DNA from: Echria macrotheca
Lineage: Eukaryota; Ascomycota; Sordariomycetes; Sordariales; Schizotheciaceae
Direction of reading: 5' to 3'
Assembly (NCBI GenBank): GCA_030411725.1
Contig: MU839832.1
Location: 1,116,001-1,180,000 of the forward strand
Length of the DNA stretch: 64,000 nucleotides
Shown: one piece after another, positions 47,407-58,922 of the stretch
Position numbering within the stretch: the stretch's first letter is position 1
How the letters are laid out: each line of letters opens with the position of its first letter
Notes under the pieces: generated by a model
Seen by the model: only the letters and a program-made list of their open reading frames with translations
Database searches by the model: none
What the model was told of the DNA's origin: nothing
Program-made: the position numbers and the translations under genes

Positions 47407-49807
47407 ATGACGTTCCTGAGGTCGTGCATCGACTTCTTAACCCATGTTCTCGCCACGCCCCTTTTCTCGCCTGAGAACTTTGGTCGGGTTGACCAGATCC
47501 CCCTTTCACTTCCCCACGAACACGACCACACGCTGGGCCTCGTAAAGCCCTACCCAGCCCTTGATCCGAGGTCATGCCGTTATCCTGCGCTCGAGGCCCA
47601 GGGATATCGTCTCTGCAATGACAAGTCGAAATCGTGCTGGCTCAAGAAGCCTTACGGCTACGGACCCGAGTATACCGTAAAGACTGATTGTAAGATACAC
47701 CAAGAAAATATTCGTATCTTGCTGTCGTCCTCCCAGCTAACACGAAAAAGACGAGAACCTTGCCCCGACCGGTGTAGTGCGAGAGGTCAGTCATACAACG
47801 CTGGTGATATCGCGGTTCTAACAGCGTCTGCAGTACTGGGTTACCGTAGACCCAACCCCCAATGCAAGCCCCTTAGAATATACATAGGTAGCACGTCTAA
47901 CAACAACAGCTGTCCCCAGATGGCCAGAAGAAGATCAACGGTGTCGCATTCAATGGAACCTATCCCGGCCCTACCATCGAGGCATGCTGGGGCGACGAGA
48001 TCGTTGTCCATGTCACGAACCGATACAAGGACAACGGTACCACCGTCCACTGGCACGGAATCCGTCAGCTCGGATCCAACGAGATGGACGGCGTCAACGG
48101 CATCACCCAGTGTCCAATTGCCTATAGCCAGGAGTATACTTACCGATTCAACGCCACACAGTACGGCCACACTTGGTATCATAGTCATTACTCCCTCCAG
48201 TACCCTGATGGTGTTGCCGGGCCCCTCGTCATCCATGGTCCGACCAGTGAGGAGTGGGATATTGACGTCGGACCGATCCTGATGGCGGACTGGATCCACG
48301 ACACCGCCTTCGACGCTTTCAACTGCGAGGCCTATTCGTGTGGTGTCAACGGAAGCGAGAGCCCCCCGAAATCGGATACCATTGTTGTCAACGGTATTGG
48401 GCCCTTCAAGCAGAGTGATGGCAAATTCACAAACAACTATTTCAAGGCTAAATTCCAGCCGGGGAAGAAGCATCTGCTGCGTCTCATCAACGTCGCCGCG
48501 GCATCTAGTTTCGTATTCTCCATCGACAACCACACCATGACCGTGGTAGCCAATGACCTAGTCGCCGTGAAGCCTTACACAACAAATTCCGTCCTTGTCG
48601 GAATTGGTGAGTCTCCTTGTTTATGCAGGATGTGGGCTGATGTCCATTTCAGGACAGCGATACACCGTGGTCGTCGAGGCGAACCAGAAGACCGGCTCGT
48701 ATTGGATGAGGACAGCCCCGGCGGACGGCTGTCATTCATTCCGTACTGACCCAACCACTCATGCCTTTACCCAAGTCAAGGAGACTTCTTCATTCATCGT
48801 CTACGAAGGGGCCCCTCCGCTGCCATTCCCGGATAGCAGCTCAGTCAAGCAGCCCAATATTACAACAGCTTGCACAGATGAAACAGAGCACAACGACGGG
48901 CGGCTCGAGCCGGTCGTGCGCTGGGACATCAACCCTACACCGACGAACAATGTTAGCCGGGACTCGTTCACAGCTGCGCTCGAGAGCTTCAACATGCCTT
49001 GGTTGGTGCCGGACAAGCCGTATGCTCACTGGTTGCTGGCCAACGACACGCTCTCGAACCCGCTCTGGATCGACTTCGGGGCGCCAACCATCCTGCACCC
49101 CTTGAAGAGCGACAATTTTTCGTCTATTATCCGATGTATGCCATTTTTTTCCGAGGTTGTACACGATACTAATGGTGTTCCGCAGTCGACCAGTCGGACG
49201 GCTTCGTCTTCCTCATCATCGACAGCTTCTTTCTCTTCAACCCCAACGGGCTCTTGCGCGCCATTCCCATCTGTATGTTCAACGCCTTCCAGATAGTGTG
49301 ACCTACCACTTAGACCATGGCAGCCCATCCGATCCACCTCCACGGGTCCGACTTCGTCATCCTAGCCCAGAACCGCACAAAATACGATCCGAAAACGAGC
49401 CCCAAGTTCTTCAACTTTGACAACCCGCCGCGTCGCGACGTCGCCATGCTACCCGGCGGTGGCTATCTCGCGCTCGCCTTTAAACCCGACAACCCGGGCG
49501 CGTGGTTAATGCACTGCCATATCGCGTGGCACGCCAGTTCCGGTACGTCCGAGTCCTTGCGTAGCCCCCTTTCGTCCATTCCCGTTGCCCTAGCAACAGA
49601 ACTACTGGTCTGTCTCGTCTTTTGAAGAGAAAAAAAACTAACATAAAAACTTTGTGTAAAAATCTAGGACTGGCCCTGCAGCTGGTCGTCCGTCCCAAGG
49701 AGCTCCGCGATGGAAACGGCGACCTTGGCCCGGTCATCCAGGGCTGCCGGACGTGGAACGAGTGGGCGGCGGTCCACCCATTCGAGCAGACTGACTCGGG
49801 CATCTGA
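47407..49807 (+). CDS. ascomycete laccase-type multicopper oxidase
   Basis: Eight exons: 47407-47689, 47751-47785, 47834-47863, 47910-48606, 48653-49135, 49186-49272, 49324-49542 and 49668-49807, giving 657 residues. Copper motifs seen in order: HWHGI, WYHSHY, HPIHLHG and HCHIAWHASSGL. The C-terminus DSGI matches the plug of ascomycete laccases (DSGL/V/I). It oxidises phenols or related substrates with reduction of oxygen to water. Intron 3 (47864-47909) needs a GC donor (AAT|GCAAGC) and acceptor ACAG to give the expected N-LSPDGQKKING; no GT donor there keeps the frame. Exon 7 must begin after GGCAG at 49323. The N-terminal signal peptide is weak, so secretion is uncertain. Substrate is unknown. 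Confidence 0.87.
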
Positions 49808-49947
49808 GGGCCGTCCAATTTCTGTCTTCGCATCGGGTGGTACCCGGGATGAGATGAGGAGAGTGTGCAAGCCTCTTGTGTTTTTTCTGAGGGTTTGTTG
49901 AGATCATGTGTTGAAAAGGGGACTTAGTTGACGAATTCAACATACAC

Positions 49948-50070
49948 GCCCGCTTGGCTCAGTGGTAGAGCGCATCACTAGTAGATTCTTGATCATCCTC
50001 TTTGTTTCAAGAGAATTTGTCAGTCGCTGGGTGCATGATGAGGTCATCAGTTCGATTCTGATAGTGGGCA
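49948..50070 (+). tRNA. tRNA-Thr(AGT) with 51-nt intron
   Basis: Same cloverleaf as the copy at 26463 except for two anticodon-stem pairs (CATCA/TGATG here). Intron 49984-50034 follows base 37. Anticodon AGT. A T7 run at 50124-50130 is the likely terminator. Confidence 0.92.
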
Positions 50071-51810
50071 ATATGATATACGGAATATGTCAAGGCTTGG
50101 ATGTCTCGGACTTGATATCCTTCTTTTTTTGCCATCGGCGCCATGAACTGCCGGACATGCAACGAACAGCACATTCTTGTCGAGTTTACGCGACATGATG
50201 AGAAACCCTTTCTCTTTTATATTCACTTCTTCACTTCTTCAACCCCTTTAACGCAATGCAAGCATCTCCTTGCTTTCAAGACAAATTCTGGTCATCGCTT
50301 GTAGATATGAGAAACGACATTGAAACTCGTCTTTGCACCTCCGAGATGAAACTGACGCAAACAGTCATTTCCTGATTACCAGTGCACGAGGAGGGGTCCC
50401 ATAATAAGATTTGAGAAGAGTTCTAATTAGATTTGCAGATTTGCAGATAGCCTATTATTCACTCGTTATTCGCTCAACTTGAACGTATCCCCGAGATTGA
50501 TCCAGACAGCGGTGAAAAACTTGGCAGAGAAGAGCGGGATGGCCCCCACGCTGGTGCTTTGCCATCTGGCTGCAGAGTGCAGCGGACGATCCGGGAACAG
50601 AGCTGAGGGCTGAACCGCCGCATCGGTACGTATTCTCCAAATCGGGAGACCCAGAAAACTGGTCAGCCTTTGGAAGACAAGGTGGATTCTCGCCGCAAAC
50701 TGCTAAGGCTGAGGCGAGGCGAGTTTGCATAGAATCTGCTTCTCAATAGCTCCAAACTCCATTCCCCCATCAGAAATCCATCGAGGTTTGTGCTTGGCAA
50801 TCGTCGAAGAGCCCAGCACGTGACGGCAGGCCGAACCTGCGCCATTCTCATCCCGATGGCTGTCCTGACAATCGTCCCTGCTGTTAGAGGCCGTGGTTGC
50901 GGTCCCCGGCCGGTACGAAATAGTCTACCGGCGCATGCAATCTCACAATTCCTGCCACGCATCAAAAAGCTTAAAAAGCGCAATGACGGCAGTCCGATTA
51001 AGTTTCACGATCTTGGGATGCATTTCATGCAAAAAGAAGCCGAGTTATTCCTTTTCAGACGATGCAAAAGAAAGCCAAGACGCGTACCTGAAGGATCTGG
51101 CCATGCCGGTGATGTTAACAGGTGCGACTTTCTCCGCATCCGATGAAAACGCGCTAGCGCCAAGCCTAGGCTCAGCTGACGAGCGATAACGCAATTTTTG
51201 GGGCAAAGCACCAAAGATTCCCTCCAGCAGGGCCTTGAGTCGGCTGCATATCGGAAAAGCTCCACTCTCCGCCAGACGACGATTTCGCCATTCTGCCATC
51301 CTCTTGCACGACGGTCGGCCCCTATCGCCCGCTACCACCCCATGCTGCTATCCTGGAGGGCGAAAACTGTCCCGTTCGTTGGTGATATATCTCCCTCATC
51401 AAAGCGACTGGAATTCGGCCGCCCGCGCACGAGTCGTCCACGGTAACCCACATCTCCCGAAGCCATCGCAATCTCGCCGCCCCTCCAACAGGCAGCACGT
51501 CGGCGCATCAGCGAATTCTGCCATCCCCCCATTGCGAATCGCATGTCGGCCATTGCGTGGGCCATCCCTACAGCCATCCCGTCTGCCGTAGGATCGCATT
51601 GACCCAGACGTGAGACTGGCTCAAACCGCTTGACCGCTCCGTCCTCCGGCCGTTTCTCACGCCCAGTCGACGCTCCCTGTCAGCACGCAATCGTCCTCAG
51701 CCCGACTGCGCCCGGCAAGCGAGCCCAATGCCGGCTGCTACGGCTGCCACCATTTAACTGTTCGACGACGCAAGGGCCGGCGAAATAGGGCTCTCGCCCC
51801 CCCGTTCCTC
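50071..51810. other. promoter and leader region of scon-2
   Basis: 1.7 kb without a supported gene. The first part holds the tRNA-Thr T-run. I found no exact CYS3 consensus (ATGRYRYCAT) by eye. Confidence 0.5.
50124..50130 (+). terminator. Pol III T-run after tRNA-Thr
   Basis: Seven T about 54 bases past the tRNA 3' end. Confidence 0.5.
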
Positions 51811-54205
51811 ATGGAACATGCCAGTTATACAACGATTGCCAACGGTCGCCCGCCGCCTCCGAGTCGCGATGACATCGACACGTCCCCCGATGACGCCGTT
51901 TCGGCTTATCTGGTAGCATCACCCCTTGACAAAACCGCTGCTGTCCCCTCCGTCGAGAGCGATAATTCGAGTGGAGGGTTAGACCGGGAGCAGAACTGCA
52001 AACGCTTGCGGCCCGAGGAGGCGGACCGACATCGTTCTCTGGATAGCGTGACAACCATGTCGTCGACATTGATCGGCAAGACAGTAACCCCTTTTCTGAG
52101 GGAGCACATCCCTAGCCTCTACGCGCCGATCGGCAAGGCCAACAACGAGGAGACGGCCAAGGCGAAAGACCCAAACACCAGGTACTGCTATCGACACCGA
52201 CCCGATTCGAAATGTCGACGAGCGGCGGACGAGGCCAAGATGATCCAGATACAGAGCAACCTCGACAAGCTTACTTCAGCTGTAAGTCGTTTGAAGCTTC
52301 GCCTCGGTCCGCATACTAACTGTGGGTAGGACCAACAGGCAATCACGCATGTCTGGTCTCTGTTCTCGGCCGCGCCGTCTCGACATCGCGAACTCATGCT
52401 CCAGGGCATCCTGTCGCAACTTTGCTTCCCTCAACTATCCCTCGTCTCCCGAGAAGTCAGCGAGGCGCTCAAGATCGACTTCATCACGGCCCTCCCCGTC
52501 GAGATATCGCAGAAGATTTTGTGTTATCTGGACACTGTAAGCCTCACCAAGGCAGCTCAGGTCAGTCGGAGATGGCGACAGCTGGCAGACGACGATGCTG
52601 TGTGGGTGCGCATGTGCGAACAGCACGTCAACAGAAAGTGCACCAAGTGTGGTTGGGGTCTTCCTCTGCTGGAACGTAAGAGGTTACGCAACTATACCAG
52701 ACAAAGGCAGCTAGCCAAAAACAACCCGAACGGTAGATCGAAGGAGCTGGCCGAGGCACAAGCGGCTGAGAGGAATGGCACCAGCTCCAGCAAGCGATCA
52801 TGCGACGAGTCTTTCGATGACAGGTCGGATGCCAAGCGACAAAAGGCAAATGGAGTCAATGGCACCAATGGGCACAAAAAACCAGACCAGGAACCCAGGA
52901 CGCGGAGCTGGAAAGCTGTTTACAAGGATAGGTGGCAGGTGAGTTTCGCCCGATATCCATCGCCCTGACGGTTGTGCTGACTCATGGCGATAGGTGGGGT
53001 ACAACTGGAAGTACGGACGATGCTCGATCCGAACGTTGAAGGGTCACACCAACGGTGTAACTTGTCTTCAACTGGACGATAACATACTTGCAACGGGATC
53101 TTACGATGCCACCATCAAGATCTGTACGTGTTTCGTCTTGGTTACTGGTCACAAAGCTAACTGTCCTAGGGAACATCGAGACGGGCGAAGAGATCAGAAC
53201 TCTACGGGGACATCAGCGTGGGATTAGGGCCCTCCAGTTTGACGACTCCAAGCTGATCAGTGGAAGTCTTGACAGTAAGTTCCTGGCGAATCGACGGATG
53301 GAGCCTGGCCGCTAACTTTTCAAGACACGATCAAGATCTGGAACTGGCACACAGGCGAATGCATCTCGACGCTTCAAGGGCACACAGACGGTGTCATCAG
53401 TGTGCACTTTGAAGGAAAGCTGCTCGCAAGCGGCTCGATGGACAAGACTGTCAAGATCTTCGACTTCGACTCGAAGGAGGCGTTCTGCCTCAAGGGCCAT
53501 AGCGACTGGGTCAACTGCACCCGGCTTGACACGGCTAGCAGGACCGTCCTGTCGGCATCGGACGACACAACAATCAAGCTCTGGGACCTAGACACCAAGC
53601 ATGTCCTCCGTACCTTTGAGGGACACATCGGACACGTACAACAGGTTATGCCGTTGCCGGCCGAGTACGAGCCGGATGACGAGCTGACAACGGGCATCAA
53701 TGGCTCCGACAGCACCGATGCTGTGTCGGTCAACAGCGGACGAGGCGAGACGCCTACCTTTTCGTTTTCGCACCCCGACCGCGTTGCTAGCACGTCTAGC
53801 TCCCGAGATGATGATATCCGAGCGTTGTACGGACCAACCTTCGCGTCGGACCCGTCTCGACCTTTACCACGACGCTATTTCTTGACCGGCGGTCTTGACA
53901 GTACGATTCGGCTCTGGGACAGCGCAACAGGTCGGTGTCTCAAGACGATGTTTGGTCATCTCGAGGGCGTGTGGGCCCTCGCAGGCGACACGATCCGAAC
54001 GATCAGCGGGGCGAACGACGGCATGGTCAAATGCTGGGAGCCGCGCAGCGGAAAGTGTGATGCGACCTTCACCGGCCATAGAGGGCCGGTGACATGCGTG
54101 GGCTTGAGCGACAGCCGCATGGCCAGCGGCGGTGAGGATAGCGAAGTGAGGATTTATTCTTTCAAAGATGTCGGGACCGGCTCGGATGCCGGGACACCGA
54201 GTTAG
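51811..54205 (+). CDS. scon-2: SCON-2/Met30 F-box WD40 protein, sulfur controller
   Basis: Five exons: 51811-52281, 52330-52938, 52994-53123, 53170-53274 and 53325-54205, giving 731 residues. Seen: a Met30-type N-terminal region, an F-box at about residues 209-250 (ALPVEISQKILCYLDTVSL), a basic Lys/Asn/Ser-rich linker, then a WD40 propeller with repeated GH..V..L and TIKIW/TVKIF blades. A Ser/Asp/Glu-rich insert between blades four and five is typical of this subfamily. Known: SCON-2 (sconB in Aspergillus, Met30 in yeast) is the substrate receptor of an SCF ubiquitin ligase that restrains the bZIP activator CYS3/MetR when sulfur is plentiful. Splice sites fall between blades and keep each tryptophan-ended strand. 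Confidence 0.96.
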
Positions 54206-55889
54206 AACAGCGGACCTTAACACCGTGGTTCCACTTTTCCCGAGGCTAGCGGGGACGAGCCGGAGGGATGGCGGTTTACTTTCCATGGGGGCGGTGGACT
54301 TTTCGGCCATTTGGCTTCATTACGGGCTTAAACAAAAAGATATCTGGCACTGTAGATTTGTTTTGGCGCTGGAGGTCTTGGGTATTGCTGGGATTGGACG
54401 GCCATGGTTGGATTTTGGAAAAGGAGGTTTGGCGTACACATGCATTCGTATATACCCTTCATGACTAGCTATAATAACGACGTTTTGTCCTGGTTCTTTT
54501 ACCAAGGTCTGTACGAAGTGGTCAGGTGGTGAACCTCGGAGAGTTCTGGGCCGGCACGGGTGGACGAACTCGGCTTTGCCCAAAGTTAACCTCGGCATTG
54601 ACGCCGCAAGCTGGAAGCCGGATGCATCCGAGCTTGGACCATGATCGGGCCCCGCAACCCCACCAACCCACCAGGCCCCCGGCTGCTCCCCGCAATCACA
54701 AGCTCGGCTTGGAGTCGGTTAAAAATACGTCACTCCAAGATCACAAGCCAGCCCGGCTTTTGGCATTCCAGCTCGCGCTGCTGGGCGGTCACGAGGCTTG
54801 TAAAAGTGGCCAATTCGACGCGGCAATTGCCCATGTACGCTCTCAATGCTCCCTAGGCGCCCTGCGACGGGACCGGCGCTGTCAGCTGCCAGGTCGAAGC
54901 AGAGGAAGCGCGGCCCCGTCGATACCCCGCCAAAGACATGTCAGGAACAGACAAAGAAATCATCGAGCTCCGCTGCCCCGAACCCATGGCATCCATCGAC
55001 CCTCGGTTCTCCCCTCTGATCCGTCACATCCCGTCATGGTTGCGCTCGCTCGGGTACACGCTGCGCGCGGTTTGACTGTTTCTGTTTTGCCTGTGCCGCG
55101 GCGCAACGACGATGGGGTCCCTGATCTCTCTGGGTTTTCTCTGACTCAACCCACCCGGTGCTGCGATCTGGGGCTGTGGGGAATGTCGTCTCCCCTTTTC
55201 TCCAGCTTTGTACCTGCCAGGGGGGTTCCGGATGGAAGAGAAGATGCCATGCGGCCGCGGGGGTGGGATGACGGGCGATTCGGGAGCATGGGACAAATGT
55301 ATGGGGTACATAGGTAGGCTGGACGGAGCAAGGGGACTCTTTTTTTTTATATTGTCTTCGTTGTTGCTCTTTTCCCCCCTTTTGCTCTCTGGTCTTCTCG
55401 AAAAAGGTCTGGGCTACCGTCATCACGGACTGTTGTATGATCACATTTGCTTGTTGATCGCCTCCCCGCTCTCCTCCACCTCTTTTCTGTAGTTACGTCC
55501 TGCTCCCCAGCGCATTGTCTTTGTCTCCCCCTCGACAATTTTGGGTCTCTGTTGTTTTCGGGATCGACTGTGTTTGTTATCTCGCCTTATCCCGGACGAC
55601 TAGCGACCAGAGTGGACCCGGCATTATTTCTACATCCTCGTCGATTCCTCTTTCTCGGCGTCCCTTGACTCGTGTTAGTCCCGCCCCGTTGGATTGCCGG
55701 TGTCCCGTACCGTTCCGGCCGTCTAGGTCCACTGCCGAGCAGAAGCCGATTTGCGAAAATTCCTCCTCACACAACGGAACGGTTCGACTGCGGACGAAAT
55801 AAAGGGATTGCGACTCGGAAGACGGTATACGGCACGGTGGAAAGTTGTTGTTTTCGTAACAAGGAGGCAGATCAGAGTACATTGCAGTT
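54206..55889. other. intergenic region and leader of the carrier gene
   Basis: 1.7 kb without a supported gene. A frame at 54526-55317 lacks conservation signs. CT-rich sequence at about 55370-55660 suggests the promoter/leader of the carrier gene. Confidence 0.55.
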
Positions 55890-57011
55890 ATGGCGACAAA
55901 AGTCAACGGAGACGGCAGGAAGCCGCCATCGGCTGCCACCAACCTTATTGGTAGGTTCGCTCGAGGCCTTGCGCCGGAGGCATACTGACGATGACAGCTG
56001 GTGGAGGAGCTGGTATGATGGAGGCGTTGGTGTGCCACCCCCTCGGTATGTTTTCCTCTCGACCTTCGTTGTCATGGCTAACAGCGAGGTGCAGACACCA
56101 TCAAGGTGCGCATGCAGCTTTCGAGGCGCGGGAGGCAACCCGGCATGCCGAAGCGCGGCTTCCTGCGGACCGGCGTCGAGATCGTGCGAAAGGAGACGCC
56201 ATTGGGTCTGTACAAGGGTCTCGGCGCCGTCCTGACGGGCATCGTGCCCAAGATGGCCATCCGCTTCACGTCGTTCGAGTGGTATAAGCAGCTGCTGGCC
56301 GACAAGAAGACGGGCATGATCTCGGGCCAGGGCACCTTCTTTGCGGGACTGGCGGCCGGTGTGACCGAGGCCGTGGCCGTCGTGACGCCCATGGAGGTTA
56401 TCAAGATTCGGCTGCAGGCACAGTACCACAGCATGGCCGACCCGCTCGACGTGCCCAAGTACCGCAACGCCGCCCACGCGCTGTACACGGTCGTCAAGGA
56501 GGAGGGTTTCGGGGCCTTGTACCGCGGCGTGTCGCTCACGGCTCTTCGTCAGGGTACCAACCAGGCTGTCAACTTTACCGCGTATACCTACTTCAAGGAG
56601 TGGTTGCGCGTGTGGCAGCCGCAGTTTGAGGGTGGTAACCTGCCGTCGTGGCAGACGACGCTCATCGGACTGGTCAGTGGTGCCATGGGGCCGCTCAGCA
56701 ACGCGCCCATCGACACCATCAAGACTCGTCTTCAGAAGACGCCGGCCGAGCCTGGGACAACGGCGCTGCAGAGAATTTCGCGGATTGCCGGTGACATGTT
56801 CAAGTGAGTTGTTTAGGGAAATGTTGTCATGCAGAGCTGATGAGGATGAAACAGGCAAGAAGGTGTCCACGCATTCTACAAGGGCATCACGCCGCGCATC
56901 ATGCGCGTGGCGCCGGGCCAGGCCGTCACGTTTACCGTGTACGAGTACCTCAAGGAGAAGCTGGAGAAGAGCGGGCCGGCGGTGCTGACGGGGTCGAGGT
57001 ACGAGGAATAA
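55890..57011 (+). CDS. sfc1: mitochondrial succinate/fumarate carrier (Sfc1/Acr1/AcuL type)
   Basis: Four exons: 55890-55950, 55998-56045, 56095-56803 and 56855-57011, giving 324 residues. Three carrier repeats are seen, each with its signature: PLDTIKVRMQ (split by intron 2), PMEVIKIRLQ and PIDTIKTRLQ, plus paired glycine-rich helices. The order MMEALVCHPLDTIKVRMQ and FTSFEWYKQLL matches yeast Sfc1. It exchanges cytosolic succinate for mitochondrial fumarate and is needed for growth on acetate or ethanol through the glyoxylate cycle, so carbon-source induction is expected but not visible here. Introns cluster at the 5' end, including one inside the first signature. Confidence 0.95.
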
Positions 57012-58379
57012 TGCCCATCTAACACCCCTTCCCTTGCCTTTTGCATTTACCAGTACCGGTGTTTTGGGATCGAGATATATACAAGATATGTATGGTCACA
57101 GGCCAGCTCGTGTTGGAGGGATGACTGGCTCAACTATCTTTACGTTGCATTTTTGGTCATTAACTGGGAGTTTTTACTGATGGATTTCGTTCCGTTTCTT
57201 TTTTGCTTGCAGCCGCGATCGCCAGTTTGAGACCATGGAGGCCAAGTCTTAGTTTTTCGTCGTTTCACTTTTTACGTTTGAAGCGAGGACTGGGGGTTAG
57301 ACAGGTCGATGGATGACTACAGACCGGGAGGGTGATTCCGATGAGTGGGATGAGAAGGGAGGTGGGGGATGGGAGTGTATACATAGATGCGTTTGGGTGG
57401 ATAAACAAAATCTTTTGAGGGCGGTGGTCGGGCTAATACCATTTTTCTTTTTGTTTATATTGGATAGCATATACAGTATATATCCTGTTTCCATGGCTGG
57501 TGTTGAGGTCGGCGTTGTTGCCGAAGCTCTGTGACAGCATAATCTTCTCTAACTCTTTTCCCCTCGACGCCCTAGAATCTAGACCTCACTTGGTCCTCTG
57601 ACGAGGTGTATTGATGGTGCTAGGGACGATCTCACAACAGCAAGAGACGGATGTACTGAACAAGCAGTTTGAACACAGGAACTCAAACTTGGAGACGCAC
57701 AGATGCATTGTTTGCGTTACAAAACAAGAGGCACGGGGTCAACGTCCCGCACCACTCTCTTGTCTTGCGGTTCGTTATGCCTAGCTGAACAGAGCTGAGA
57801 TGTCCCGACATGTTCTTCAGACCCCCCCCCCCCATGGACTCCCGGCCAAAGAATCTGTCCTTCCCCTTCCAAGATTGGGAACCAGCCCTGTCCTGGGATC
57901 CAGCCAAGTTCGCCCCAACCCGTCCTACATCATCCCGTCCAAGAGCTCAACACCCCATCCCAGCTATCATACATACATGCAACCCAATGTGACTCGGCAA
58001 GGGGTAGAACAACTCAGCCATCGCCCGCCCATACCACAAGACATCGCGTCTTCCCATAGCCATAACTCCAAAATGGATAACCAAACCAGCGCATAAGCTC
58101 AAATTAACCCGCCCCATCACCTGGATCACAGCCAAACAAAAAAAGAGAGAAGAGAGAAGAGAGAAGAAAAGAGAAGAAACAAAATAGAGTGGTATCATCC
58201 AAATCCATAACCCCAAACCAGTAAGGAACCAGAAAACTCCTCATCCATCCATCCACCCACACACACCCTGATTCCATTACACCACCTCCTGCCCACCCAA
58301 CTCCTCCCCACTACCCGCCACCACCATCCCACAAAATAACAACTATATAGAAGAGAAGAGAGATTGAGACAGGAAAAGA
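57012..58379. other. intergenic region
   Basis: 3' flank of sfc1 and downstream flank of the doubtful minus-strand ORF. Contains a run of 12 C at 57822-57833 and a GA-rich tract near 58141-58178. No gene seen. Confidence 0.55.
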
Positions 58380-58922
58380 TCAAGGCAACTCATGCAAATA
58401 CCTCACATCCACATCCTCCAAAAACTCCTCATCATGCTGCGAATGCCGCAGACAGCACCGACACAGCGCCGCCGTTTCGCGGTAGTAATACCTCCCCTCC
58501 TTCTTTGGACTGCTTTTTTCTGTCCCCCCGTTGCTGCTGTTCCTGCTGTTGCTTCTGCTGCTGTTGTTGTGGTCCGTGCCGCCGCTGTTGTTGTTATTGT
58601 CGTCTGTGCCGCTGATGTTGTTGCTGTTGTTGTATGTGCCGCGGCTGTTCCTGCTGTTGTTGTCTGTTGATCGAGTAGTGTAGGTTGGTGATGGTGGTGG
58701 TGGTGTCCCAGCAGCAGCTGAGTAGGAGGGGTTGTGTTTGTGTTTTCTGGATGTCGTCGTCCGTCCGGGGCTGTACGCCGTGTTTGTGTTCCATATGTAT
58801 GTTGCTGGTTCTGAGGTTGAGGGGGGTGATGACCCCTTTTTGCGGGAGGAGCCTGTGCTTGTTGTGCTGGCGCGAAACCGCTTAGACGGGTGCTGCACCC
58901 GTCTTCCTATTGTGGAATCCAT
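58380..58922 (-). CDS. hypothetical Asn/Ser/Thr-rich ORF
   Basis: Minus-strand frame of 180 codons beginning with a true ATG. The middle (about residues 85-135) is Asn/Ser/Gly-rich and encoded by imprecise trinucleotide repeats. The ends look less repetitive; the C-terminal CRCCLRHSQHDEEFLEDVDV has balanced composition and could be a genuine exon. No domain is recognised. It may be a real low-complexity protein, a fragment of a larger spliced gene or a chance frame in repeat DNA. The last cannot be excluded. Confidence 0.3.
   Translation of the reverse strand: MDSTIGRRVQHPSKRFRASTTSTGSSRKKGSSPPSTSEPATYIWNTNTAYSPGRTTTSRKHKHNPSYSAAAGTPPPPSPTYTTRSTDNNSRNSRGTYNNSNNISGTDDNNNNSGGTDHNNSSRSNSRNSSNGGTEKSSPKKEGRYYYRETAALCRCCLRHSQHDEEFLEDVDVRYLHELP
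58530..58670. repeat. imperfect GTT/GCT trinucleotide tract
   Basis: Long run of GTT, GCT and related triplets on the plus strand, giving Asn/Ser codons on the minus strand. Confidence 0.75.

Noticed and set aside
47407..48282. Unspliced 291-codon reading of the laccase start
   Set aside because: It reads through three introns into the wrong frame; spliced exons restore all copper-binding motifs.
54526..55317. 263-codon frame between scon-2 and sfc1
   Set aside because: Opens with a GTG, Pro/Arg/His-rich, no domain; probably promoter DNA.
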